From Beroe ovata (taxonomy: Eukaryota; Ctenophora; Nuda; Beroida; Beroidae): 16,774 bases of DNA. Where the stretch lies: contig CAMPET010000042.1 in assembly GCA_946803715.1 (NCBI GenBank), positions 5,553 to 22,326 of the forward strand. The letters are read 5' to 3'. This document shows, in pieces, positions 1 to 8,880 of the stretch. Position 1 is the stretch's first letter; each line of letters begins with the position of its first letter. The position numbers and the translations under genes were made by a program. The notes beneath the pieces were generated by a model that was not told where the DNA came from, searched no databases, and saw nothing but the letters and a program-made list of their open reading frames with translations.

Positions 1-1499
1 CCATATTCACCAATTTTGTATTTAGTGCGACCTTTTAGCACGAATTTCAAGTCGGAGCTTTAAGTCGGAGCTCAAAAAGGTGGGACTAAATAGGGATCGG
101 TATTCACCAACACAAACGTGCTCGTTCTAAATCTTTTAGCCTGACCTCCGACTTTTTCATTTAGTGGGAGGTCAGACTTGAGATATTGTTGGTATTCACC
201 AAATTTCTCGTCCTAAAATGCTGCTTGAGAGAGGAGAAAACTTGGAAAACCGGTTATTGGTGGCGGGGAAATTCAGAAATAGGGTGCTTTGCGGTAAAAT
301 TTATAATTGCAAGCTATTTTGCTTCCTAAATCGAGATCAGTTCTTGATTATTGCCGACGTGTTATGGTGTGCTGTTGTGACGTGTAATGTGTATTCGTAT
401 AGCTGATAGTTTATTTTAGTTGCTATTCACCAGACCTATTATTATCCACTCTTCTAATTTGGTTCAACTTACTTTGCCATGAAAACCAGAAGTTTGAAAT
501 GGGTACAATTTGAGTATTTGGCCTGTTCATCTATGATGCGCCGCCCCTATGTATGTGATCCATCTAATTTACGTTCGATAAGACCAGTTATGTTTAGACC
601 AATTATAATTAGCTGCATCCGTTTTCAGCATTCTTTTTTGCTCAGACATTTTATTTCTCATTTCCAGTAGTATTAAATCTTATACATAATAGCGTTTCTC
701 TAGAGATTGCCTCGATCAATTTACATTTATGGACGAGCTTCAAGAGCTTTTGGACACCTGGTTAAACAGGATCAGACGTTCAAGGATAGGACGTAATCCT
801 CTTCGAGAGGCGGGTCGGAGTTAGGAAAGAGGACTCGGAGGATCTTTTCGACAAAAGAGCTGAAGAGATTCACGACACTAGGATGGCGCTACTTAGTACT
901 TATAGCCCAAGAAAGCAGAAGGCAGGAGCGCCATGACCTTGTAGTGGAAATATTAAGGAGGTATAGGGACTCAATGGGGCTAAACGGACCAGTAACGGCT
1001 GGTCAGTCTCCCCTGCTTTTTTAGCTGATTTCGAGGAAGAAAATTAGGAAGTATGCTTTTACAGGTTTCTATAGCTACGCTTTATTATTTTTCAGTTGTT
1101 ATGTTTTTTTCAGTTACATTTTGCAAGGTGGCCATCATATTCATAATTTATAGTTATGTATCTTTTATTGTTCAGCCATGAAATTATCTAAATAGTTATT
1201 GTGCAATGTACATACATTTTATGATCATGCTATCAGTTTACCTATCTGAAAAATATTAATTGTTGGAACTTCAACTTGGAAGCAACTAAACTCACAGTCA
1301 CAGCATTATTTTACAGCTGAAACTACAGACAACTGCAATAAATAAGTAGCAGCTCCTTTTATTTAGTCTGATCTACCTGCGACTTGAAAAAGTGACTTTT
1401 AGTCGCAGATTTAGAACGACCTTTAGAACGAGCTCAATTGGTGAATATCAATTTTAGGTCGTCCTAAAGATGCGACTTAAACTTTTAGTGGCACCTCAA
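1..1499. mobile_element. Degenerate DNA-transposon-like repeat with partly inverted ends
   Basis: The 10-mer TATTCACCAA occurs at 4-13, 101-110 and 193-202 (a variant is at 424-433), and its inverse TTGGTGAATA is at 1438-1447. The similarity continues inward: GCTCGTTCTAAAT near 120-133 matches in inverse the ATTTAGAACGA...AGAACGAGC stretch at about 1409-1433. Repeated variants of 'AAGTCGGAGCT', 'CGACTT' and 'TTTAG' blocks fill both ends. The pattern fits a DNA transposon, or nested copies of one, with terminal and subterminal repeats. The interior is AT-rich apart from a short open stretch at 729-1024. No transposase catalytic motif was recognised, so no superfamily is assigned. The right side meets an N at 1500, so the true boundary and any target-site duplication cannot be seen. 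Confidence 0.5.
729..1024 (+). pseudogene. Two overlapping short reading frames inside the repeat, possible broken transposon gene
   Basis: An ATG at 729 opens a 31-codon frame (MDELQELLDTWLNR...) that stops at 822-824. A second frame open from 797 to the stop at 1022-1024 overlaps it and runs on with a strongly basic, helix-prone sequence (KRTRRIFSTKELKRFTTLGW, then RRQERHDLVVEILRRYRDSM). One base insertion or deletion near 797-821 would merge the two into a single ~100-residue basic protein. The region is also the most GC-rich part of the element. I do not recognise the family. It may be the remnant of an accessory DNA-binding protein of a transposon, but the only support is its position between the inverted ends and its basic composition. 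It could also be chance open sequence. Confidence 0.25.
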
Positions 1500-1500
1500 N

Positions 1501-4500
1501 TTTCTGTACCACAAGGTTGATGTTTCGTAGAGCAACATACTGAGAACAGGGAGTAAGTGAGTTGAGTCTGTCTTGAGCAAGTCCACCTACAACATCTAGT
1601 TACATCTAGTATCTAAATTCTACAACATAATCAAAGCTGTTTCCTAAAACCTATTATTGTACTTATCATAGCTTTATACCCGCTGAGCATTATGTAAGAT
1701 ATTCTCATGCCATTGTGGATGTGCTAATTACCTCTCACTGCACTCTATCATTGGCAATCTCACCTGTATCTCCGCCTCAGCTGAGAGCAGTGTAACGAGG
1801 GGCGGAGCCAGCTTTTTCTGTAACATCTGTACAAATTCCGTGTTCGTAATGTGATCCATCAGCTTCATCAGGACCTTCACAGCACTCAGTACAACAGCAG
1901 CATTGGCGTGTGCGAGTCGCGGAGTGATTCGTTCACAGATGCTGCGATTGTGGTGATTAATGCTCATTGAATCACACTCATTATAAACATAGACTTTGCT
2001 ACGCAGAACAAATGAAGTGTGGAAAACGACTTTGTTCAGATGAGATATCTATAGTGCAGAGTGGTAACATGGACCGATCATTCTGTAAGTTGTGACCCCA
2101 TCAGGAGTGCCTCTGTCCGTGATAGCCCGGGGGACTCACCTGGGTCGTATGAAAATATATCAATGACCCCCTACTGACCCCCTGCTGACCCCCTCACCTG
2201 ATACACTCCTTTTCATCACGTGGAGTGTAGTTGTTGAGAGAGTCCAGTATGAATATCTGTCCCCACTCGGTACACTCGTTCAGAGCGGTCAACAGCTTGT
2301 TAACTGTGGGAGTGTCGATGTTCACCTGGGAATTGTTAGATCGTCCGGATAATCCACCTATGATAACGATTCGTAAATAATATTTCTTGGANTTTAAGGA
2401 GTTATTGATTAACCAACCTAAATTCCCGGAATGACAGGAATACAGTGTTTTGCTAGTCCTAATCTCAACGTTCATTGTTCATCTCAATATTGGATAGCTC
2501 CTAGTTCATAGATCATATTCATTTTTACTGGTCTCGCAACCAAGAATGAAGAGCAACATGAAGAAGAATGTTCCATGAACATATTTTACTCTAGTCTATC
2601 CCTTCTCCTCCTCCTCCTCGTTACCTGTTTAGCAGCATTGGGGTTGGTGTCAAGTATCTCCGAGAGCGCTGCCACCGCATTAGCCACCACCATTGGGTTG
2701 CTATCACAGAGCAACTCCCCCAGAGTCTCCAGGAAGCCCTGGTCCTCCACACGTGCAGCACTGATATCGTGTAACTTAGCAACACACACAGCTGCCGTCT
2801 TACGGACATACGGATCCTCGTCCTGAGGTAAGTGTCACGGTTGTGAGAGTAAGTGTCACGGTTGTGAGAGTAAGTGTCACGGTTGTGACTTGTGAGAGTA
2901 AGTGTCACGGTTGTGAGAGTAAGTGTCACGGTTGTGAGAGGTAAGTGTCACGGTTGTGAGACGTAAGTATCAGGGTTGCGAGAGGTTAGGACAGAGGATG
3001 ACGGGTTGCAAAGAGGGTTGATACTAGTAGTCTGTGAGTAGGAGAGATGGTTTAGGGAAAAATTTGTGTCGTAAATGCCCGTGAATCGTTCATTAAAGTC
3101 CTTAAAATCGCGGTAATAAAGTGTGGGATCACTCGCTTCATTTTCTACTGAAACTGAAATCAAAAATCCGAAGAAATTTTAAGCCTACTTTCATGCATAT
3201 ACCTTGGTTTTCCATGTAGTTTTGGACGCTGAATCGATTCCTGACCGAATTTTGGCCATATTTCGCTTCCCTGAGGAGCTGTTCGACATGTGACTTCGAA
3301 CCCCACTTCCGAGAAGGAATTCGAATTTTACTCAATTTTCCTGCTGAGCTAGCTCAAAAATTCGTTCAGATTCGGATTCTACGTCAAAAAATAGGCCAGG
3401 AACAATAATTCCCAGTATGTTTCCTGGAAAAATGCCTTTTGCCACTTTGTGGTGTCGGTGTGTCTCACTGATTTTTACGTTTTTGCAGTGTTCCTTCCCA
3501 CAGGTTTGAAATCGTCATTTGAGCGTGGTTTCACGGCGACTATGAACAATCCATCATTGCAAAGAGGGTTGATACTTGTAGTCTGAGAGTAGGAGAGGTA
3601 ATTTAGTAAAAAAAATTGCGTCGTAAATGCCCGTCAATCCTTCAATAGAGACCCTCAAAATCGGAGTAAAAAAGTGTGGGATCATTCACTTCACTTTCCA
3701 CCGATACTCAGATCAAAAAATCGAGGAAAATTTTTTAGTCCATTTTCATGCAAATACTATGTACTCCCATGCATTTTTGGACGCTGAGTCGATTCCCGAT
3801 CAAGTTTCGGCCCTATCTCGCTTCTCTGAGGAGCTATTCGCCATGTGACCTTGAACGTCACATCTGAGAAGGAATCTGAATTCTCAATGATTTCCCGCCG
3901 AATAAGCCCAGAAATTCTTCCATATTGGAAAGCAGTTTAGGTAAGCCCTCGAAGAAAATTTTTATGGTAACTCGGCATCAGTGAGTCAAACGAAAGGAGC
4001 GGGCCACAGAAAATTGAGTAGATGGGCAGATACCTGGATAGGCAGATACCTAAATGATCATAGCGAGGGACAAACCTTGAGGCATTTCCGGAGAGGCTCA
4101 CACAGGTACTCCGTTATTTTGTCCACCCTGATGCATCCCATTGTACGAACTGCGAGAGCTCTGATCAGTGGGTTCGGATCCTCGCAATCCTGGGATGGAA
4201 AGAGGGATGGGGAATGAGGGGAGGAGAGTGGTATTTGGGAATGAGGGGGAGTGAGGGGGAGTTAGGGGGAGTTAGGGGGAAGAGTGAGGGGGAGAAGAGT
4301 GAGGGAGAGTTAGGGGGAAGAGTGGGAGTGGGGTTAGGGTGGGGAGATGGAGGAGGGGATGAAATGGGTGGCGAACGGGAGGGGAGAAGGGAGGATAGGA
4401 AACTGTTACCTTGACAAAGGTGTTGACAGCAAGTATAGCCAGGTCAGGTTGTGTTTTGGCGTAGTTTATCAGGTAAAGGTAGACAAGTTTCTTCAGTTCC

Positions 4501-4892
4501 AGGTTGTCTGTCTGCATGCACATGGTGACATCAGTGAAGAGTGCGCTGACATCTTTACCAACTGTCATACTGGCTATCACCTGGTGTCAGAAATAATTTT
4601 ATTACAATTCAAGATACATCAAGCTCAGAAGTTCCATGTCTTGCTGAATAAATAGCACCTTTCCCCACTATAGGCATCATATCTCATGACACTCTATAAT
4701 TGCCATAGTTGCAATGCATTTCTACATTAAATACAATATGTTGCCCGATGATCAAAGATTTGGGATATCCAAATGATGTCCCACCTTTTTGACAGCCTCC
4801 TTCTTTTTCTCTTTCTTGTCACTGTTCAGCTCCGCCTTCAGCTCGTAAATCTCACCCTTCTTCTGAGTGTTGAAATACTTGCTGTCGGACAT
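1501..4892 (-). CDS. AP1B1/AP2B1-like: AP-1/AP-2 complex subunit beta (beta-adaptin), N-terminal third, 7 exons, cut at an assembly N
   Basis: Large beta chain of the clathrin adaptor complexes AP-1 (trans-Golgi/endosome) and AP-2 (plasma membrane). It forms the trunk with the gamma/alpha, mu and sigma chains, and its hinge and ear bind clathrin. Coding exons on the minus strand: 4892-4785, 4580-4410, 4189-4076, 2822-2625, 2325-2198, 1941-1764 and 1539-1501. All six introns are GT-AG and the joined frame is open for 312 codons. Recognisable blocks include [19 protein letters not shown] at the start, [90 protein letters not shown] and [13 protein letters not shown]. These are the helical ARM/HEAT-like repeats of the adaptin trunk, near-identical to animal beta-adaptins. 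[21 protein letters not shown] is closer to human AP1B1 than AP2B1, but many invertebrates use one beta for both complexes. The family is normally ~920-950 residues. Here the last visible exon runs into the N at 1500, followed by repeat DNA, so the rest is missing from this window. An acceptor 5 nt before the ATG (exon from 4897) implies at least one upstream exon. Confidence 0.95.
1540..1763 (-). other. Adaptor beta intron 6
   Basis: Intron between the exon ending at 1764 and the one starting at 1539, 224 bp, GT-AG. No repeat or gene seen inside. Confidence 0.8.
2826..2990. repeat. 21-bp minisatellite in adaptor beta intron 3
   Basis: About seven head-to-tail copies of a 21-bp unit that reads on the plus strand GTAAGTGTCACGG followed by TTGTGAGA. 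Individual copies carry small insertions (an extra TTGTGAGA-type segment near 2888-2897, an extra G near 2940), and the last copy is degraded (GTAAGTATCAGGGTTGCGAGA). It starts directly at the acceptor side of the exon at 2822-2625. Each copy begins with a perfect GTAAGT donor consensus, but on the strand opposite to the gene. Confidence 0.9.
3006..3376. repeat. Diverged dispersed repeat, copy A
   Basis: This ~370-bp stretch of intron 3 recurs at about 3557-3928 in the same orientation, offset about 551 bp. Shared landmarks in order: TTGCAAAGAGGGTTGATACT, GTCGTAAATGCCCGT, AAGTGTGGGATCA, TTTTGGACGCTGA, TCGATTCC, GAGGAGCT, CATGTGAC and GAGAAGGAAT. The two copies differ at perhaps a quarter of positions by eye, with small indels. 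I do not recognise the repeat family. Confidence 0.8.
3557..3928. repeat. Diverged dispersed repeat, copy B
   Basis: Second copy of the intron 3 repeat. On the plus strand this copy has a 73-codon open frame (3627-3848) ending [15 protein letters not shown], then SEELFAM. Copy A encodes a similar tail ([15 protein letters not shown], then PEELFDM) at the same place and ends at the equivalent stop, but copy A is interrupted further upstream. This could be the remains of a coding repeat or just shared ancestry of noncoding DNA. Confidence 0.8.
4190..4409. repeat. Intron 2 of adaptor beta: long G-rich/C-rich simple tract
   Basis: The 220-bp intron is almost pure purine on the plus strand, with repeating GAGGGGGAGTTAGGGGGA-type units at about 4201-4380 and many runs of four or five G. 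On the coding (minus) strand the intron transcript is therefore nearly all pyrimidine, right up to the AG acceptor at 4191-4190. The G runs are close enough to allow G-quadruplexes on the plus strand and C-rich folds on the other. Confidence 0.85.
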
Positions 4893-5158
4893 CTTGCCTG
4901 AAACACACACAATTACAATACTCCTGCTCTACATCACCAAGTGTCAATGTGTCAAGGTTATTATTATCGTGGTATACATTGGTGTCATTAACTGCTCAGT
5001 TAATAATGCTATGGTAAAAGTGGTGGTGAAATTGATGTAGGAGAATGAGGACGAGAGGTGGGCCTGAGAGATAGCTTATCATAACGACAAAATGAGCGAG
5101 AGTGGTGTCAAAATGGGCTAGAGCGGTGTCAACATGATCGAAAGTGGTGTCAACATAC

Positions 5159-5210
5159 CTTTCATCGTGGTTATACCACCGAGGGAAACCATGATCGTGA
5201 AGAGGAAGAA
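5159..5210 (-). other. Possible upstream exon of adaptor beta
   Basis: On the minus strand a good donor (AAAG|GTATGT) follows an ATG at 5165. Splicing to the acceptor at 4898 gives ATG AAA GGC AAG ATG TCT, which puts this ATG, and another at about 5192, in frame with the main start. The open stretch upstream is bounded by TAG at about 5211-5213, which could itself be an acceptor. It may be a 5' untranslated exon or add a short N-terminal extension. Adaptor beta chains normally start at the M(S/T)DSK methionine, so the untranslated role is more likely. There is no similarity support. Confidence 0.25.
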
Positions 5211-5650
5211 CTACACAAAATAACAGTATGAAGTGTATGTTGGTACGAACACAACAGAGGAAACTCAGTGGTAAGAGGCTATAGATAATTGGATAATTGG
5301 GGTAATTATACGTCATCCCATAGTAGTGCTAGTACAGAATTCTCGATAATTGATACAGGAGCGTACTGTGTAGAGTATCGGAGAGTACGTACAGAAGGAA
5401 CAGAGAATTGGACTATAAATAAACGGGGGAATGTAAGAAAACTGGAAACTGCGAATTCATGTACTGAGCGGACATTTGACAGCAGCTTTAGTTAAATCTC
5501 CATTGCACCACATGGGAGTTAGACAGCGATATAGCAATAGCTCGATGAACAGGGGTTAGGTATATTATAAACACACACAGCGAACTAGACATTATTATAT
5601 ACGAACAATGCATGGTACCATTAAACCATACCTAACCACACACAGCACTC

Positions 5651-5790
5651 ACACACACACACACACACCACTGATTAACCCTGGAACACCATGATCTTGG
5701 TACATTTGAAATGACCATTTTTCGCGCCACTTTTCCCTCCTCCCCAGCCATAATTGGTGCTNCACACACACACACACACACACACACACA
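5651..5790. repeat. CA microsatellites flanking an assembly N
   Basis: Two CA-dinucleotide tracts, at about 5649-5669 and 5763-5790, on either side of unique sequence. The N at 5762 abuts the second tract, so its true length is uncertain. Confidence 0.9.
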
Positions 5791-6201
5791 AATGAAATGG
5801 GAACTACGTGTATTATAGTGCATACGTGTTGATCTCGATAAATAGGAGAAGATAAACTCGTGGGCCAATCAGCAACGAGTATTCCTTATACATTGTCACA
5901 GCAATTGTATGCGGAGTAATAGGTACCGCATAAATTATCAGGCTGTCCCTAGGCCCTAGCAAAATGAACAATATACTTTGTACATTGTGGAATGTACTAA
6001 CGAACGACAAACACAAACATACACACATACGAACAATTTATGCTACCCATATTCGTGACATCTCGAGAAAGGAGAAATTTTGCACGCATCAAAACTGACA
6101 AGTCAACACAAGAGAGTAAAACTGCGGCATGACCTACAGATCACACACACACAGGGTTGTTACCCTACTCATATTACTTTAGTAATGAAATTAGTACAGT
6201 C

Positions 6202-6205
<4 letters not shown>

Positions 6206-6238
<33 letters not shown>
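6206..6238. repeat. GT microsatellite
   Basis: About 16 uninterrupted GT units. Alternating purine-pyrimidine sequence; no gene overlaps it. Confidence 0.95.
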
Positions 6239-6353
6239 TTATGCAGTGACTAGGAAGTATATTAACTGTGTCGATGATGATATTTCGAGCAATGATTGTG
6301 CAATGAGTTTGGATGGTAAACATCTCTATATCACTATTCAATGACGTCACTTC

Positions 6354-6409
6354 GTTATTCCCTGTACGTTATTCCCTGTACGTTATTCCCTGTACGTTAT
6401 TCCCTGTAC
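6354..6409. repeat. Four perfect copies of a 14-bp unit
   Basis: GTTATTCCCTGTAC is repeated four times without a mismatch (6354-6367, 6368-6381, 6382-6395, 6396-6409). The perfection suggests recent expansion. Confidence 0.97.
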
Positions 6410-6515
6410 GAGGGACAGGGGGTAGAGGAGGGAAGAAGACAGGAGTGAGTTGTTCATGCTGGAGTTCACAATAGACTGTGTTACTTACCTGTTTGCCTTA
6501 ACCCCCCCCACTTAC

Positions 6516-6567
6516 CTGCAACGTGCGCTGCTGCCCCAATGTTGTACGACATTCCGTGAACAAACAT
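6516..6567 (-). other. Possible alternative first exon with strong splice donor
   Basis: On the minus strand an ATG at 6567 opens MFVHGMSYNIGAAAHVA and runs into a perfect donor, GCAG|GTAAGT, at 6516/6515. Joined to the acceptor at 4898 the frame continues into the adaptor beta start (…AG K MSDSK). Another GTAAGT donor lies just downstream (exon end 6489). The segment could be a distal 5' exon of the adaptor gene, an exon of an unrelated gene, or chance. I do not recognise the peptide. Confidence 0.2.
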
Positions 6568-6982
6568 GTCGTCCCCCTTGTGTCAACTTGTCTTAAGAAC
6601 AATGAGCAGGGACTTATAATTTCAAACAGAAGATTTTAGAAATGTCCGCAAATTGTAATGTTCTGAATTCCGAAACGAATACAGTATTCTAGCCACAATA
6701 TGTGTTTCACGCAGGTGTCTCATGAAAAACACAAATTCCAGCTGATGCAAAACAACAACTGCGATCAGAGGCTTGTAGTAGTAAACTCCGAGTACAACCT
6801 CACAGCAACACAAAGAATACATTACCAAAGGAAGGGAGAGAGGGAGAGAGAAAGTGAGAGAGGTATATTATATGCACTACTGCAGATGTATTGATGCAAC
6901 ATCACATGTACAGAGTTGCGTGCGTGTGTGTGTGTTGAAGTGTTGAGGTAATGGCAGACAATAAGTGACTGAGTAAGTGTTC

Positions 6983-7096
6983 GAGTGAGTGAGTGAGTGA
7001 GTGAGTGAGTGAGTGAGTGAGTGAGTGAGTGAGTGAGTGAGTGAGTGGGTGAGTGAGTGAGTGTGTTAGTGAGTGAGTGAGGGAGTGAGGGAGTGA
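6983..7096. repeat. GTGA tetranucleotide array
   Basis: Roughly 28 units of GAGT/GTGA, with a few point variants (GGTG, GTGT, GGGA) toward the high-coordinate end. The translated Ser-Leu-Thr-His repeats seen on the minus strand are a by-product of the array, not a protein. Confidence 0.95.
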
Positions 7097-7449
7097 TAAG
7101 AACTCACCACTCATCATCTTCACTCCAATTAAGAGTCTTTAGCTAATCTAGGTGTGATTTAATTATCAAGAAACAATGGATACAACGACATATTATCATT
7201 ACTATATTTGGCAACTTTCTAATCAAGAGTCATGTAATAGTGAGTCAGGTACAAAATATTGCAATAAATTTTTACAAACTGAAACTTACTCTCAATAAAA
7301 ACGTTTATCTCAACTGCGTATCACAGTTTCAGAGTATCTGATGGGCCACGAAATAAATTACACCACTGACATTTTGCGTCATCTGTTGCGGACTATAACG
7401 ACCAAATCTCGTTCTGTTTTGGGAAAAATGTATAAAATCTGATATAATC

Positions 7450-8568
7450 TCAGCTCTCTGCAGTCTCACGCTGCTTATCAATGATATTCTTGATGTAATA
7501 CTCCCCTGCCTTGTATGACGATCTTACCAAGGGTCCGCTAGCTACATACGCAAATCCCATGTCCAACCCAATCTGTTCCCAATATTTGAACTTCTCAGGG
7601 GTGACATAATCCTTCACTTTCAGATGTCGTTTTGTGGGCTGCATGTACTGACCGAACGTCACCACATCCACATAATTATCTCTGAGATCCCTCAGTGTCT
7701 GATGAATTTCATCATCCTTCTCACCCAACCCTAGCATCAGGGATGTCTTGGTGAGCACTCCAGAGGTGGATTCCTTTGCTTTGACCAACACATTCATACT
7801 TTGCCTGTAATTTGCACGGGGATCCCTGACAAAACCTTGCAACCTGTTCACAGTTTCCAGATTATGAGCAAAGACGTCCAGGCCGGAAGTAGCCAGAGTT
7901 TCCACTGCAACAAGATCACCTCTGAAATCTGGACCGAGCACCTCAACGAGCAGAGAGGGAACTTCTTTCTTCAATTCCCTGACACACTCTGCCAAATGTG
8001 ATGACCCTCCATCGGGAATATCATCTCTGTCCACGGAGGTCAGCACAATGTAATCAACTCCCCAACTGCTCACTGCTTTAGCAGTGTTTACCGGTTCCAT
8101 AGGGTCAAGGGGGCTGGGGTTTTTGGATGTTTTCACAGAACAAAACCTACAGCCTCGAGTGCACTCATCTCCCATGAGCATGATTGTAGCAGTTGCAGTA
8201 TTAGTCTCACCCCCACCCCAACATTCACCGATATTAGGACATCTGGCTTCTTCACAGACGGTGCTGAGTTTCAGACCCCTCAGATCTTTTTTCAACTTAG
8301 TGAAGTTCTTCCCCTTAGGAATGGGAGTTTTCAGCCAGTGTGGCAATCGCTCACGTTGCTTGTCTTTCGTAGGTTTCTCTAATGAAGCCTCAATAAAGTA
8401 ATCGAGACCAGGGCCCTCCTTGATGACCGTCGATTTGAACCGTCGTAGGAAAGGAACATTTGCAAGCTTTGCATTTACATTTATCATAACAGACCTGTGG
8501 GAGGGATTCTCAGAGCTGAGGCACCTAGTTAGCAATTGGTAGCTACTAGCTATGCTTTGAGATAACAA
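7450..8568 (-). CDS. LIAS: Lipoyl synthase, mitochondrial, complete and intronless
   Basis: Radical-SAM enzyme that inserts two sulfur atoms at C6 and C8 of the octanoyl chain on lipoyl-domain proteins (PDH, KGDH and BCKDH E2, glycine cleavage H protein), the last step of lipoic acid synthesis in the mitochondrial matrix. The 372 residues match the usual animal length. Residues 1-45 are rich in Ser/Arg and poor in acids, as expected for a mitochondrial targeting peptide. The auxiliary 4Fe-4S cluster motif is [12 protein letters not shown] (Cys105, 110, 116) and the radical-SAM motif is CTRGCRFC (Cys136, 140, 143). Other family blocks: TSVDRDD (177-183), the DVFAHN segment (231-236), LMLGLGE (277-283) and the C-terminal RSSY (349-352), whose serine is known to ligate the auxiliary cluster. 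All key residues are intact, so the gene looks functional. It has no intron, although its neighbours and the vertebrate orthologue have introns. Its 5' end faces the EF-hand gene across 312 bp. Confidence 0.98.
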   Translation of the reverse strand: MLSQSIASSYQLLTRCLSSENPSHRSVMINVNAKLANVPFLRRFKSTVIKEGPGLDYFIEASLEKPTKDKQRERLPHWLKTPIPKGKNFTKLKKDLRGLKLSTVCEEARCPNIGECWGGGETNTATATIMLMGDECTRGCRFCSVKTSKNPSPLDPMEPVNTAKAVSSWGVDYIVLTSVDRDDIPDGGSSHLAECVRELKKEVPSLLVEVLGPDFRGDLVAVETLATSGLDVFAHNLETVNRLQGFVRDPRANYRQSMNVLVKAKESTSGVLTKTSLMLGLGEKDDEIHQTLRDLRDNYVDVVTFGQYMQPTKRHLKVKDYVTPEKFKYWEQIGLDMGFAYVASGPLVRSSYKAGEYYIKNIIDKQRETAES

Positions 8569-8880
8569 TAAGGTACTGATCTAGTCACTTAGATAATCTG
8601 ATATAGCTGACTATAATTTGACAAGACAATTCAGGAGTATAAGAGAGGATCATGAAGGCCCACCAGTGTTTTGAATTAATCAGTATATCAGGCGAATCAG
8701 CAGTGTGACTATCAAATCAAGATATTAAATTGTTACCCAAGTTTCAAATTATCACGGACCCCGAGAGATTATATTAGATTTAACAGTTTGTTTACATCCA
8801 TGAGTACATTTGAAACATTGCACCGTATAGTTTCGTGAAATATTGCTGGTGTTATTATACAAGCCTGTGCTCCTTTCTCC
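8569..8880. promoter_or_regulatory. Divergent promoter interval between LIAS and the EF-hand gene
   Basis: The start codons of LIAS (minus, 8568) and the EF-hand gene (plus, 8881) are only 312 bp apart and point away from each other, so both promoters and 5' untranslated regions should lie here, possibly as one bidirectional promoter. The sequence is AT-rich. No clear TATA box at a suitable position or CpG cluster was seen. Confidence 0.6.

Larger units (their letters stand above)
4898..7449. other. Spacer between adaptor beta 5' end and LIAS 3' end, rich in simple repeats
   Basis: About 2.5 kb without a convincing complete gene. It holds possible 5' exons of the adaptor gene near 5159 and 6516, a ~23-bp unit repeated three times at about 5090-5158 (AGTGGTGTCAACATG-like), CA/GT microsatellites, a 14-bp tandem repeat, a GTGA tetranucleotide array, and the single N at 5762 inside a CA tract. 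The LIAS 3' untranslated region should occupy the high-coordinate end below 7449. On the minus strand no AATAAA was seen just after the stop; an ATTAAA-type hexamer lies near 7155. Confidence 0.6.

Noticed and set aside
218-670. Two ~62-codon open frames on the plus strand inside the left repeat
   Set aside because: No recognisable motif, atypical composition and location within a degenerate repeat; chance open frames.
2575-2929. Overlapping frames on both strands around the 21-bp repeat and adaptor exon 4
   Set aside because: They are the antisense or shifted readings of adaptor exon 4 and of the minisatellite (THNRDTYS-type repeats).
2826-2990. CRISPR-like array
   Set aside because: Units are directly contiguous with no unique spacers, and the context is an animal intron.
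4214-4655. Gly/Glu/Arg-rich frames on the plus strand
   Set aside because: Translation of the G-rich simple tract of intron 2 and the antisense of adaptor exon 2.
5632-6028. Cys-Val repeat proteins on the minus strand
   Set aside because: Microsatellite translation across an N; no gene-like features.
6902-7123. Ser-Leu-Thr-His repeat protein on the minus strand
   Set aside because: Translation of the GTGA array.
7801-8401. Plus-strand frames of 66 and 105 codons inside LIAS
   Set aside because: Antisense shadows of the strongly supported LIAS gene.
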